Source: an uncultured Clostridia bacterium (GTDB lineage Bacteria; Bacillota; Clostridia; Christensenellales; UBA1242). From it: a DNA stretch of 64,000 nt. The notes beneath the pieces are model-generated. The model saw nothing but the letters and a program-made list of their open reading frames with translations, made no database searches and was not told the DNA's origin. This document shows positions 45,582 through 54,220 of the stretch, in pieces; position 1 is the stretch's first letter; each line of letters opens with the position of its first letter. A program made the translations under genes and the position numbers. The DNA lies in contig CAKVHF010000001.1 in assembly GCA_934748015.1 (NCBI GenBank), positions 310,001 through 374,000 on the forward strand. Reading direction: 5' to 3'.

Positions 45582-47165
45582 TTATTTGAAATATTTTTTT
45601 ATATATGTTTTTAATTTCTCTATTCCATATCCGGTCTTAACCGAAATTAGTATTCCATCATCAAATCTGCTTAGGTCTGTTGTGTCCATATCAATCTTGT
45701 CAACTTTGTTATATACCTTAACAATAGGCACTGTTGATCCGATCTTGTCTAACACATCCATAGATACACGGATCTGAGATTCGTAATTAGGATTGGAGAT
45801 ATCAACAACTAGCAACAACAGATCGCTATAGATACATTCCTCTAATGTACTACTAAATGCTTCAATAAACTCATGTGGCAAATTGCTGATAAATCCAACT
45901 GTATCGGTAAATATGACCTCGGTTCTATCGCCTAACCAAACATTTCTAGAAGTTGTATCAACCGTCGCAAACAATTCATCCTTAGCATAGATATTGTCTT
46001 TTGCCAAAAGATTAAGTAGACTACTTTTGCCACTATTGGTGTATCCGACTATAGACACTGTTGGCTTACTATTATTTCTTCTGTTTTTTCTATTAAGATC
46101 TCTATGCTGTTTTAGTTTTTTTAGTTCATCACTTTTTTTCTTAATATTATTTTCAATAACACGCCTATTTAATTCTAGTTTTGTTTCACCCGGGCCTCTC
46201 ATCCCTACACCGCCACCATAACGATTGGAAGCATCAACATAAGCCTTTAGCCTAGGCAACATATACTTAAGTTGTGCCAATTCTACTTGCAGTTTTCCCT
46301 CATTGGTCCTTGCATGATTAGCAAAAATATCAAGTATAAGCATGCTTCTATCAAGGACTTTAACTCCAAGATATTGCGATAAGTTGCTTTGTCTACTAGC
46401 AGATAATTCATTTTCAAAAACAACCAATGTAGGCATTTTGTCATCTACTATTGTTTTTAATTCTTCTACCTTTCCCTTACCTAGCAAAAATTTTGGATCA
46501 GGAGTTGCCTTGTTCTGAGTAACTACATCGACAACTTCTATTCCATTTGTTTTGCACAAGCCTTTCAGTTCTTCTAGCGACTCTCTTATGTTAATCTGCG
46601 ACTTATTTATATCAACAGCAACCAATACTGCCCGTTCTTGCTGTGCCTCTGTGCTAATAGTACTAGACGCACTTCTTTTGTCTCTATCTATAGCATCATT
46701 GATTATTGTTTGAATACCATATTTGTTAATATATCCAGCATATTCATACGCCAATTCTTTGATACAACCATCATCAAGAACAGCTATATGTAGCCCACCC
46801 AAACCACGATCATCTACTGCAATAGCACACATATAGTCCAATCTACACTTTTTTAAAACGATTTTGTCTTGATCACTTAAGTCTGCCGAAGCAAAAGGAT
46901 GGGTATGTATAACACCATATCCACTTAGCCTATTGCCATCTTTGTCATAGTCTATTGAAATATTTGCAGTAGAAGAATCTCCAATAACTACATCTACAAT
47001 CTGACCTTTTCTGTTAGTTATCAGTGCTATTTCCACTCTATTTCGTGCCGATATTGTTGCAATAGTAGTCAAGACATCTTCTTCAATTATTTTATCTTTA
47101 GGAAATGTCTTACCTTTCAGATCTTCAACAATTTTCTTATCTACTAATTTAATTTCTTTGCTCAT
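45582..47165 (-). CDS. hflX: GTPase HflX with N-terminal JAMM-like domain
   Basis: A 527-residue HflX, a ribosome-binding GTPase that splits stalled or hibernating ribosomes. The HflX N-domain has LLGKGKVEELK and FENELSASRQSNLSQYLGVKVLDRS, followed by GPGETKLE. GTPase motifs are G1 GYTNSGKSSLLN, G3 DTVGFISNLPHEF and G4 NKVDKID. Ahead of these, about 165 residues form an extra domain with GVIHTHPFASADLSDQD (84-100). H87, H89, S97 and D100 fit the metalloprotease motif H(S/T)HPx6SxxD, with E45 as a possible Glu. Long clostridial HflX proteins share such an extension as far as I recall. AGGACA precedes the ATG, two bases after the upstream gene. Confidence 0.93.
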   Translation of the reverse strand: MSKEIKLVDKKIVEDLKGKTFPKDKIIEEDVLTTIATISARNRVEIALITNRKGQIVDVVIGDSSTANISIDYDKDGNRLSGYGVIHTHPFASADLSDQDKIVLKKCRLDYMCAIAVDDRGLGGLHIAVLDDGCIKELAYEYAGYINKYGIQTIINDAIDRDKRSASSTISTEAQQERAVLVAVDINKSQINIRESLEELKGLCKTNGIEVVDVVTQNKATPDPKFLLGKGKVEELKTIVDDKMPTLVVFENELSASRQSNLSQYLGVKVLDRSMLILDIFANHARTNEGKLQVELAQLKYMLPRLKAYVDASNRYGGGVGMRGPGETKLELNRRVIENNIKKKSDELKKLKQHRDLNRKNRRNNSKPTVSIVGYTNSGKSSLLNLLAKDNIYAKDELFATVDTTSRNVWLGDRTEVIFTDTVGFISNLPHEFIEAFSSTLEECIYSDLLLLVVDISNPNYESQIRVSMDVLDKIGSTVPIVKVYNKVDKIDMDTTDLSRFDDGILISVKTGYGIEKLKTYIKKYFK

Positions 47166-47167
47166 AA

Positions 47168-47983
47168 TTATTGTCCTAATATCTCAACTATCTTATCATT
47201 AAGCATAGTTATATTATTGTCTATTGTCTGCAAATCTTCTGCAGTAAAGACGTCTTGATTTGTTTCGCTACATAGTGTTTTAATATTAGATAATACTGTT
47301 ACAAAATGCCTACAACAAGCCAAAAATCTAAGATTGTCTATATTTAGTATACCACTTACCTCATTGTATTCTGCAAGCAATTGTGTATTGTACCGCTTCA
47401 ATACTTGCATCACATTAGTTGTGCCTTCGATTATCTCAGCCTCTATACTATAGTTGTTAGAATATTTCAAGTAAGTATCCAATAGATAAGTGTATGGCTG
47501 AAGATAACTAACTGTAGTATCGTTTAATTCGGCTATGTTTTCTTTTACTAAATCTTTTGCCAAATTATTGTCGTTAGCAATCAGTGATCGCATATACATG
47601 TTCTTATAATAATTATTCTCGTTAATCAAAGAACTACGAACAATTAAAGATAGTTTTGTATTTTGTGCGTTACGAGTGTTAATTGCCTCTATGTAGTCGT
47701 CATATCTATTGTCTTTGCAAAACAACTGATATGCTTCTTCATATTTCTTCATATTCTCTAGTTCGATAGATATATCACAAGCAAGTTTGATAGATGATAT
47801 GTTGTTTTGATTGTTATAATCCATAACATAGCAATTAAGTGCTAAACCTTTGTTGCCTAAGTTATACATTGTTTTAGCAAATTGCCCAGTAAAGCAAAAA
47901 ACAAATATGACTATAGATATTATAAAAATAGCCACTAATATGCCCAATGTTATTAAAATATTTCTTATTATACTTTTTTTCAT
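47168..47983 (-). CDS. Membrane-anchored helical protein, unknown function
   Basis: ATG 47983 is used (271 residues) because an earlier in-frame GTG lies inside the preceding terminator. One N-terminal membrane helix (about 9-33) is followed by an all-helical domain, rich in Asn and Tyr, with TPR-like helix pairs such as MKKYEEAYQLFCKDNRYDDYIEAI. I recognise no named family. No ribosome binding site is present; a TATAAT ends six bases before the ATG, suggesting a leaderless transcript. hflX begins two bases downstream, so the two are probably cotranscribed. An extracytoplasmic orientation is likely from the single N-terminal anchor. Confidence 0.65.
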   Translation of the reverse strand: MKKSIIRNILITLGILVAIFIISIVIFVFCFTGQFAKTMYNLGNKGLALNCYVMDYNNQNNISSIKLACDISIELENMKKYEEAYQLFCKDNRYDDYIEAINTRNAQNTKLSLIVRSSLINENNYYKNMYMRSLIANDNNLAKDLVKENIAELNDTTVSYLQPYTYLLDTYLKYSNNYSIEAEIIEGTTNVMQVLKRYNTQLLAEYNEVSGILNIDNLRFLACCRHFVTVLSNIKTLCSETNQDVFTAEDLQTIDNNITMLNDKIVEILGQ

Positions 47984-47989
47984 ATTAAT

Positions 47990-48017
47990 ATTATATAAAA
48001 AAATCACTATAAAACAA
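47990..48017 (-). promoter_or_regulatory. Leaderless-type promoter within a terminator
   Basis: On the minus strand TTGTTT (48012-48017), a 16-base spacer and TATAAT (47990-47995), then six bases and ATG 47983. The promoter overlaps the 3' arm and T run of the upstream terminator. Confidence 0.5.
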
Positions 48018-48035
48018 ATTGTTTGATAGCGATTT
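47992..48035 (-). terminator. Terminator of the PepSY-like lipoprotein gene
   Basis: On the minus strand AAATCGCTAT pairs with ATAGTGATTT (one wobble) and is followed by TTTTATATAA; it could also work in the other direction. Confidence 0.75.
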
Positions 48036-48043
48036 TTTTATAT

Positions 48044-48721
48044 TTAACTAATATTTTGTGCTAATATGTCGCCTGTATTGGGGTTTATAATGATAGCATA
48101 AGTGTTTTTTCCAGCCAAAATTTCGACATACCAGTAAAATTGATTAGAAAATTTATCATTATGAACCACCTTAACATAACACTCACCATTAAATTTGTTA
48201 TCAACAACCGATTGTCTGATGTAGTCTTTGAAATTATGACACGATATTTTTAATGCTTGATCTCCGCTGATTTTCCAGTCAGCATTAATCTTATTTAATG
48301 TAAAGTTGTATGTTTGACCATCGATAGTAAATTGTATATCAACTGTAGTTGTCTCGGTTGCATTAGTACCAATATCTATAACATAACTATTATCATAAGG
48401 ATTGTTAATTAGTTTGCCATTATACTCTATACCATTAATAGTCGTCTTATAATATACATCATGCTTAGCATCTGCATTATTGATACTTAATGAAATTATT
48501 GTAAAATCAAGTTTTTCGTTACTAATTCCATCTTTTGCATAGTTATTTTCTCTATATCCAGACATAAGAGACACAAAATAATCATCGTCAGAGTACACAA
48601 GGATATTTTTGCGATATTCCGAAATATTTTCCCTAACAAGATTGTAAGTGTTGTCTACACAACATATACATGTTAAGCAAGCAAACAATATTAAAATGCT
48701 ATAAAAAATAATCTTCTTCAT
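48044..48721 (-). CDS. Exported protein with C-terminal PepSY-like domain
   Basis: A 225-residue exported protein. The signal peptide LILFACLTCICC ends in several cysteines, so lipidation is possible but the lipobox is not canonical. The middle is beta-rich. The last 60 residues, including YWYVEILAGKNTYAIIINPNTGDILAQ, resemble a PepSY repeat, an inhibitor-like or sensor domain of secreted proteins. GGTGAT precedes the ATG. It ends at its own terminator. Function unknown. The following membrane-anchored gene and hflX may be read from a separate promoter. Confidence 0.65.
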   Translation of the reverse strand: MKKIIFYSILILFACLTCICCVDNTYNLVRENISEYRKNILVYSDDDYFVSLMSGYRENNYAKDGISNEKLDFTIISLSINNADAKHDVYYKTTINGIEYNGKLINNPYDNSYVIDIGTNATETTTVDIQFTIDGQTYNFTLNKINADWKISGDQALKISCHNFKDYIRQSVVDNKFNGECYVKVVHNDKFSNQFYWYVEILAGKNTYAIIINPNTGDILAQNIS

Positions 48722-48795
48722 ATATCACCATAACAACATTAAAAAAATTTTTTAAGTTAATGTACTATATGAACAAGATTATTAAATTATGTCTG

Positions 48796-49224
48796 CTATT
48801 TATCCAACATCTCTAGTCTAGCTATGTGTCTTCCACCCTCGAAAGGCGTGTTAAGGAATATATTAATTAGTTTGGTTGCCTTAGTTTTGCCACATGTATT
48901 ACCAGCAAGAACTAGTACATTGATGTCATCATCATTGCGCGCAAGTCTTGTAGTTTCGGCATCGTGACACAACCCTGCTCTGATACCTTTGTGTCTATTA
49001 CCTGCCATAGAGATACCTATGCCAGTACCACAAATGAAGATACCTTTAGCATCATTATGTTCCAATATATATTTGCATGCAAGATTGGCAAACTCAGAAT
49101 AACTGTCAGTAGCAGTATACTTCTTGCTAGCAAATTCTATGTATTGTATTTTGTTTTTTTCTAAATACTTTTTGATATCACATGCCAATTTATACCCTCT
49201 GTGATCATAAGCCAAAACTATCAT
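48796..49224 (-). CDS. rpiB: Ribose-5-phosphate isomerase B
   Basis: A 142-residue RpiB/LacAB-type sugar isomerase interconverting ribose 5-phosphate and ribulose 5-phosphate. AYDHRGYKLACDIKKYL is the phosphate-binding start. ICGTGIGISMAGNRHKGIRA contains the catalytic Cys and the anion hole, followed by the conserved CHDAETTRLARNDDDINVL block. GGAG precedes the ATG. It lies 16 bases after spoVM and close to rpe, the other ribulose-5-phosphate enzyme, so the two pentose-phosphate steps are probably cotranscribed. Confidence 0.95.
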   Translation of the reverse strand: MIVLAYDHRGYKLACDIKKYLEKNKIQYIEFASKKYTATDSYSEFANLACKYILEHNDAKGIFICGTGIGISMAGNRHKGIRAGLCHDAETTRLARNDDDINVLVLAGNTCGKTKATKLINIFLNTPFEGGRHIARLEMLDK

Positions 49225-49240
49225 AATTACTCCATTCTCA

Positions 49241-49318
49241 TTAGTCTAATTGTTTTTTAAAAATTAATTTCAATAGCCCTCGAAGAAATCTAGGACACTT
49301 AAAACATATTATCTTCAT
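49241..49318 (-). CDS. spoVM: Stage V sporulation protein M (25 residues)
   Basis: A 25-codon frame, ATG 49318-49316 to TAA, behind AAGAGGG five bases upstream. It begins MKIICFKCPRFLRG, which aligns position by position with SpoVM (Bacillus begins MKFYTIKLPKFLGG), including the essential proline at 9 and the PxFLxG core, and continues as a short amphipathic basic helix. SpoVM inserts into the forespore membrane, recognises its convex curvature and anchors the coat ATPase SpoIVA. Its position directly after rsgA-rpe agrees with Bacillus, where spoVM follows rpe and thiN. It lies between rpe and rpiB on the same strand. The short length rules out statistics from the frame alone; motif, ribosome binding site and synteny together make it convincing. 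Confidence 0.88.
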   Translation of the reverse strand: MKIICFKCPRFLRGLLKLIFKKQLD

Positions 49319-49385
49319 AACTACCCTCTTAATACTATATTTCTTAGTATTTATATGAGAGTTAACGATTTGTTGCTACTGCCAA

Positions 49386-50057
49386 TTACTCTTGATGACG
49401 ATACATTAACTTAATGGTTTTAACCAACTCAGCTCTGTCGTTAGCCATAAACATCGCATTGCCCATAACCAAAATATCGGCGCCAGCGTTAACAACTTTC
49501 TGCATATTACCAGTATTGATCCCACCATCAACTTCTATTTTAATATTAAGTTTTCGCTCATCAATTGTGCTTCTTAACTGTCTAATCTTATCATAAGTAG
49601 ACTCAATAAAGACTTGACCGCTTTCGCCTGGCTCAACACTCATAACTAGCACCAAATCAAATAATGGAAGAATGTCAATTATTTTGCTAAGTGGTGTACT
49701 AGGCTTGATTGCTATTCCCATTAACTTGTTATTGCTTCGCAAGTATTTTGATATTTTGATTATTTCTTGAATATTGTTATATGTTTCGTAATGTGTTGTA
49801 ATATAAGTTGCTGGCAATTTAGCATACTTCTGGACATTAGATACAGGCTCAGTTATCATTAGATGGATGTCCATGCCTATAGTTGTATTGTTGGCTATTT
49901 CATCAAGCAAAGCAATGTCCAAACATTGATTTTTAACAAATATACCATCCATGACATCACAGTGCAAAAACTCAACACCAGCTTTTTGTAAATTTTTTAC
50001 ATAAGTAAGCAAAGAATCTTCTGGGCTTGGATTGGTACTTGGAAACACCTTAATCAT
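49386..50057 (-). CDS. rpe: Ribulose-phosphate 3-epimerase
   Basis: A 223-residue TIM-barrel epimerase interconverting ribulose and xylulose 5-phosphate. HCDVMDGIFVKN holds the metal-binding His and Asp; MDIHLMI the second His; VMSVEPGESGQVF the mobile loop; EVDGGINTGN the second Asp and phosphate site. Family members usually read DVMDGxFVPN and MTVxPGFxGQxF, so the loop PGESGQ is slightly altered. GGAG precedes the ATG. The start overlaps the rsgA end by eight bases, and spoVM follows. Confidence 0.95.
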   Translation of the reverse strand: MIKVFPSTNPSPEDSLLTYVKNLQKAGVEFLHCDVMDGIFVKNQCLDIALLDEIANNTTIGMDIHLMITEPVSNVQKYAKLPATYITTHYETYNNIQEIIKISKYLRSNNKLMGIAIKPSTPLSKIIDILPLFDLVLVMSVEPGESGQVFIESTYDKIRQLRSTIDERKLNIKIEVDGGINTGNMQKVVNAGADILVMGNAMFMANDRAELVKTIKLMYRHQE

Positions 50058-50934
50058 ATTTTTTTCTCCATTCTTCTTTTAAAATTTTATATAATTTAAT
50101 ATATCTTTCGTATCTATTTTTGTTAATTTTGCCTTCTTTGACAGCACTGGCAACTTTGCAATCTTTGTCGTCAATGTTGGTGTGGTCACAATTGGAATAT
50201 CTACAATCACAATAATCAGCAAAATCGGGATAATATCTATATAGGTTGATAGGATTGGCATCGATATCTAGATTAAGCATACTAAAGCCTGCAGTATCTG
50301 CTATCCTAATATTATTATCCAAAACAAATATCTCACTATGCCTAGTTGTATGCATGCCACGATTAATCTTGTGGCTAAGTCCATTTGTTTTAAGATCCAA
50401 GTTGGGGGCAATTGCATTTAATATTGTACTTTTGCCAACAGCACTTTGACCTGCAAATGCAGAGAATTTATCAGGCAAGTACTGCATAATGTTATCTATT
50501 CCGCATCCTGTTTTGCCATTGGTCAAGATAACATCACCTACAATTCCCTTATACTCAGCAATGATATCATCAATCTCTTCCTTATTATACAGGTCGATCT
50601 TGTTAATAACAATGTAAGGCACTATATTATTGATTGTGCAATAGATAATCATCTTATCTATAAGTATATAATCTGTTTTAGGCAACTTAGAGATAATCAG
50701 AAATAATTGATCGATATTGGCAATGGCAGGTCGAACAAGGCTATTGTTGCGTTCATATACCTTGCTAACAGTCCATTTCTTGCCGTATTTATTATCTTCC
50801 AGTTCTACATAATCACCCACGATTATCTTACTTTTCTTTGCTTTTCCACTTGGCTCACATTCATATATTAAGTTGTCACATATGGCTGTCATATTGCCAT
50901 TTAATATTTTTAATATTTGTGCTTTAATTTTTCT
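50050..50934 (-). CDS. rsgA: Ribosome small-subunit-dependent GTPase RsgA
   Basis: The start is uncertain: GTG 50934 (294 residues) fits the family start, overlapping the rlmN end by 11 bases; longer and shorter starts are possible and no good ribosome binding site decides. RsgA is a circularly permuted GTPase for late 30S maturation. The OB fold (about 1-65) is followed by G4 VINKIDLY, G1 GQSAVGKST and G3 DTAGF. The C-terminal zinc site is CDCRYSNCDHTNIDDKDC. In many Firmicutes prpC and prkC lie between rlmN and rsgA; here they are absent. Confidence 0.95.
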   Translation of the reverse strand, partial: RKIKAQILKILNGNMTAICDNLIYECEPSGKAKKSKIIVGDYVELEDNKYGKKWTVSKVYERNNSLVRPAIANIDQLFLIISKLPKTDYILIDKMIIYCTINNIVPYIVINKIDLYNKEEIDDIIAEYKGIVGDVILTNGKTGCGIDNIMQYLPDKFSAFAGQSAVGKSTILNAIAPNLDLKTNGLSHKINRGMHTTRHSEIFVLDNNIRIADTAGFSMLNLDIDANPINLYRYYPDFADYCDCRYSNCDHTNIDDKDCKVASAVKEGKINKNRYERYIKLYKILKEEWRKKYD

Positions 50935-51979
50935 CACCTTTGCTACTTGACAGTTCTTTGTTACGCAACTGACCACAAGCACCCTCTATATCATCACCTA
51001 GACTTCGGCGTAATGTTGCACTAATCTGCGCATTTGTCAATATATTAAGAAATTGCTTACAACTACCTATAGTTGGAGATTTTAGATTTCTGCCATCAAC
51101 TTCATTTAACTTAATTAGGTTAACATGGCAAGGGAAATCCTTAAGCAATGCAGCTAATTGCTTTGCATGATTTGGAGTATTATTAACTCCGTCAATCAAT
51201 GTGTATTCTATAGTTATCCTACGACTTGTAACCAGATTGTAGTATTTAGCACTTTCCAAGATAGCAGATATAGGATAACTCTTAGCTATAGGCATTATCT
51301 GCTTTCTTACAGTATCATTAGGTGCATGAAGAGATATGGACAAAGTTACATTGTAACCTAGATCAGCTAATCTCTCAATCTTAGGTGCTATACCACACGT
51401 AGATATTGTGATATTTCTTACACTAAAATTAAGCAAATGCTCATCGGTTATTTGTGACAAAAATTTTGCAACATTATCAAAATTATCTAGTGGTTCTCCA
51501 CTACCCATAAGCACTATATTGGATATTTGTCTATCTTTAAGTGTACCGCCAAGATATTTATTAACAGCAACAATTTGACCTAATATTTCGCCCGCACTAA
51601 GATTTCTAACAAAACCGTTAAGACCACTTGCACAAAATGCACAGTTCATTTTGCATCCAACTTGTGTGCTTACACATATGCTATTGCCAAAAGTGTATTT
51701 AAGCAAAACGCCCTCTATGATATTGCCATCACTCAGTTTGTACAAGAATTTTACACTTCCATCCTTGCTTTCTTTTGTCTTATAGATCTGCACTGGTTGC
51801 AAAATCATTTGTGCTTCTCTTAGTTTGTCCAAAAGGCTTTTGTTAATATTAATTTTGTCATCATAATCCTTGCCATTGTATACTGCGTCCAACAATTGTT
51901 TTGCTCTAAATTTTGGCTCGCCCATAGCAACAATTATTTCTTCTAATTCCATTAAATTATAATCTAATAATATTTTCAT
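50924..51979 (-). CDS. rlmN: Dual-specificity 23S rRNA/tRNA adenine C2-methyltransferase RlmN
   Basis: A 351-residue radical SAM methyltransferase acting on A2503 of 23S rRNA and A37 of some tRNAs. The iron-sulfur cluster cysteines are C109, C113 and C116 in GCKMNCAFCASG. The catalytic C-terminal Cys is in DDIEGACGQL. VLMGSGEPLDN and SISLHAPND are typical. It starts with KILLDYNLMELEEIIVAMGEPKFRAKQLLDAVY, the helical N-domain. GGAG precedes the ATG, which overlaps the rsmB stop by four bases, indicating coupling. Confidence 0.97.
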   Translation of the reverse strand: MKILLDYNLMELEEIIVAMGEPKFRAKQLLDAVYNGKDYDDKININKSLLDKLREAQMILQPVQIYKTKESKDGSVKFLYKLSDGNIIEGVLLKYTFGNSICVSTQVGCKMNCAFCASGLNGFVRNLSAGEILGQIVAVNKYLGGTLKDRQISNIVLMGSGEPLDNFDNVAKFLSQITDEHLLNFSVRNITISTCGIAPKIERLADLGYNVTLSISLHAPNDTVRKQIMPIAKSYPISAILESAKYYNLVTSRRITIEYTLIDGVNNTPNHAKQLAALLKDFPCHVNLIKLNEVDGRNLKSPTIGSCKQFLNILTNAQISATLRRSLGDDIEGACGQLRNKELSSSKGEKN

Positions 51980-53271
51980 TTTTTCTCCAATTTACCTACA
52001 AAGAAACCTTCGCATTTGCTAATATTAGGATAAAATGTGCACAGATTGTGATATCTTACAACATCCACACCACTGGTATCTACGTTAAGTATTTTGTAAT
52101 CTTTATTTTCTTGCAAAAATTTGCCTACGATTTTTTCATTTTCTTCTTTCAATATAGAACATGTGCTATATAATAACACACCACCTGCTTTAACATAATT
52201 GCTCGCTGTATTTAGTATCTGCAATTGTAGATCAGTTATTTCTTGAATACAGTTAGGGTCTTTGTTAATAAGAACATCTGGTTTCTTATTGGCAATACCT
52301 AAGTTGCTACATGGTACATCACACAGCACTGTATCATACTTGCCGATCCAATCTTCTCGCAAAACTGTAGCATCATTCTTAACTACCTCTATATTTTTGA
52401 CATTATATGTATTGGCGTACTTTTTAATAAGTTCAACTCTAACATCACTGACATCACAAGAAGTAACTATTGTATTCTCGTTGTGCTGAGCGATATACAC
52501 ACTTTTGCCACCTGGACTAGCACATAGATCCAACACATTCTTAGACCCTTCTTTGATATTCCGTGCAACTATCATACTAGGTAGACCTTGCACTATGTAT
52601 GTCTTACTTAGATCACCTATTTTTAATAGTTCCGAATACTCAACATATAATGTATCAGTCATAGCCGATCTAGCGTACTCTACTTTGTTTCTATCTAAAA
52701 TTTGAACAAACTTAGTCACATCAATCTTGTCTTCTAGTATTCTAATATGTGTCAGTGTGCTAAGGCTTGTGCTTAATAGCTCTTCTACAAAGTCGGATGT
52801 CTGTTCTTTCAATAATTGTTTTACAACCCATTCTGGATAAGAATATCTTACACTTAAATACTTTACAATGTCTTTATCTTTATCTGGATAAGTAATTTTT
52901 TGTTTTGCAATATTCTTAAGTGTTGCATTAACAAAACCTGCAGTATGTTTGTCCGAAATCACTTTAGTCATCTCAACAAGTTCGTTAATGCAGGCATATG
53001 CTGGGATACTATTAATATTGTGTAAAATATATGCTCCAAGTTTCAAAACAATTTCAACATCAACGTTAGGATAAGATTTTATAAATTTACTTACAAAATA
53101 GTTAAGAGTTATATCTTTTTCAATCACGCCATAGACCAATTTTGTAACCAACTTAGTATTAACATTACCTTGTTCACGTTGAATTGTTTTGTTTAGTTCA
53201 ATCCCTGCAAAAGCATTCTTCTTATATACTTTTTGCAATACCGCATAAGCTTGCCTAATCTCTTTATTCAT
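51976..53271 (-). CDS. rsmB: 16S rRNA cytosine-967 C5-methyltransferase RsmB
   Basis: A 431-residue fused protein. The N-terminal NusB-like RNA-binding domain (about 1-140) is followed by the Rossmann methyltransferase. LDLCASPGGKSVYIAQ is the SAM loop; CDVPCSNLGIANKKPD (motif IV) and LYSTCSILKEENEKIV (motif VI) supply the two catalytic cysteines. AGGAG lies 12 bases before the ATG. It overlaps fmt by eight bases and rlmN by four, in the standard def-fmt-rsmB-rlmN order. Confidence 0.97.
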   Translation of the reverse strand: MNKEIRQAYAVLQKVYKKNAFAGIELNKTIQREQGNVNTKLVTKLVYGVIEKDITLNYFVSKFIKSYPNVDVEIVLKLGAYILHNINSIPAYACINELVEMTKVISDKHTAGFVNATLKNIAKQKITYPDKDKDIVKYLSVRYSYPEWVVKQLLKEQTSDFVEELLSTSLSTLTHIRILEDKIDVTKFVQILDRNKVEYARSAMTDTLYVEYSELLKIGDLSKTYIVQGLPSMIVARNIKEGSKNVLDLCASPGGKSVYIAQHNENTIVTSCDVSDVRVELIKKYANTYNVKNIEVVKNDATVLREDWIGKYDTVLCDVPCSNLGIANKKPDVLINKDPNCIQEITDLQLQILNTASNYVKAGGVLLYSTCSILKEENEKIVGKFLQENKDYKILNVDTSGVDVVRYHNLCTFYPNISKCEGFFVGKLEKK

Positions 53272-54205
53272 TAGTCACTCGATCTCCTAGCTTAATCTTA
53301 TTGCCGTTTAGAAATTCTTTTGCAGTTAGAATTTTGCCACCTTCTGCCTGAATTGTGTCTATTGATACGATGCCATTGCATGCTTTTATATACAGTCCAA
53401 CCTTACTTTTGGCAACCATAACTTCTCCACATTCCCCACTATATTCTTCTGCTGTATCTACTACATGTGCATTATATATCTTATATCTTGCTCCATTGAC
53501 ATGCATATATGCAACTGGCGATGGGCTGATACCATTGATCAAGTTAACAATTGCATGTGCGTCATTGTTGAAATCAATTTTGCCAAAGTCGGATTTAAAC
53601 ATAGTACAATGTGTTGCAATACGATCATCCTGTTTAGTGTATGTTGCTGTTCCTTCTTCGATACTATCCAGTGCCTCAATGACAGCTTTCGAACCTAGTT
53701 CTGCTAACCTAACAGCCAACTCGCCATATGTTTCGTTTGGCTTGATCTCTAATCCTTTAGTTAGTATTATATCACCATCATCTATCCCAACATCACTTCT
53801 TAAGATAGTTATACCTGTTTCTTTTTCCCCATTTATAATTGCACTTTGGATTGGGGATGCACCACGATATTTGGGCAAAATACTTCCATGAATGTTAATT
53901 ACCCCATATTTCTTAGCAAACAAAATATCTCTGGTTAGTATCTGTCCATATGCACAAGTAACTATTATATCAGCCTGAATATTATTGATTATATCAACAC
54001 CGTCTAGCCTAATCTTATTAAATTGATACACAGGAATATTGTGCTGTTCTGCAAATAATTTAACAGGAGATGGTTGTAACTTCTTACTTCTTCCTACTGC
54101 TCTGTCTGGTTGAGTAACAACAGCTACTACTTCATGATTGCTATTGATTATTGCTTGTAGACTTGGGACAGCAAATTCTGGCGTCCCCATGTAAATTACT
54201 TTCAT
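53264..54205 (-). CDS. fmt: Methionyl-tRNA formyltransferase
   Basis: ATG 54205 is chosen (313 residues) because AGGAG lies seven bases upstream; it gives the family start MKVIYMGTPEFAVPSL. The enzyme formylates initiator Met-tRNA. The formyl-THF-binding core has VTQPDRAVGRSKKLQPSPVK and the catalytic Asn/His/Asp triad in INIHGSILPKYRGASPIQSAIINGEKETGITI, with D in DVGIDDGDI. A C-terminal OB domain completes it. It follows def by 15 bases; the two act at the two ends of formyl-methionine metabolism. Confidence 0.97.
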   Translation of the reverse strand: MKVIYMGTPEFAVPSLQAIINSNHEVVAVVTQPDRAVGRSKKLQPSPVKLFAEQHNIPVYQFNKIRLDGVDIINNIQADIIVTCAYGQILTRDILFAKKYGVINIHGSILPKYRGASPIQSAIINGEKETGITILRSDVGIDDGDIILTKGLEIKPNETYGELAVRLAELGSKAVIEALDSIEEGTATYTKQDDRIATHCTMFKSDFGKIDFNNDAHAIVNLINGISPSPVAYMHVNGARYKIYNAHVVDTAEEYSGECGEVMVAKSKVGLYIKACNGIVSIDTIQAEGGKILTAKEFLNGNKIKLGDRVTNE

Positions 54206-54220
54206 TGTCGCTCCTATCAA

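Noticed and set aside
49319..49385. Sigma-E promoter before spoVM
   Set aside because: TCATATA and AATATAGT resemble the two boxes, but the spacing is about 10-11 bases rather than 13-15, so it cannot be called.
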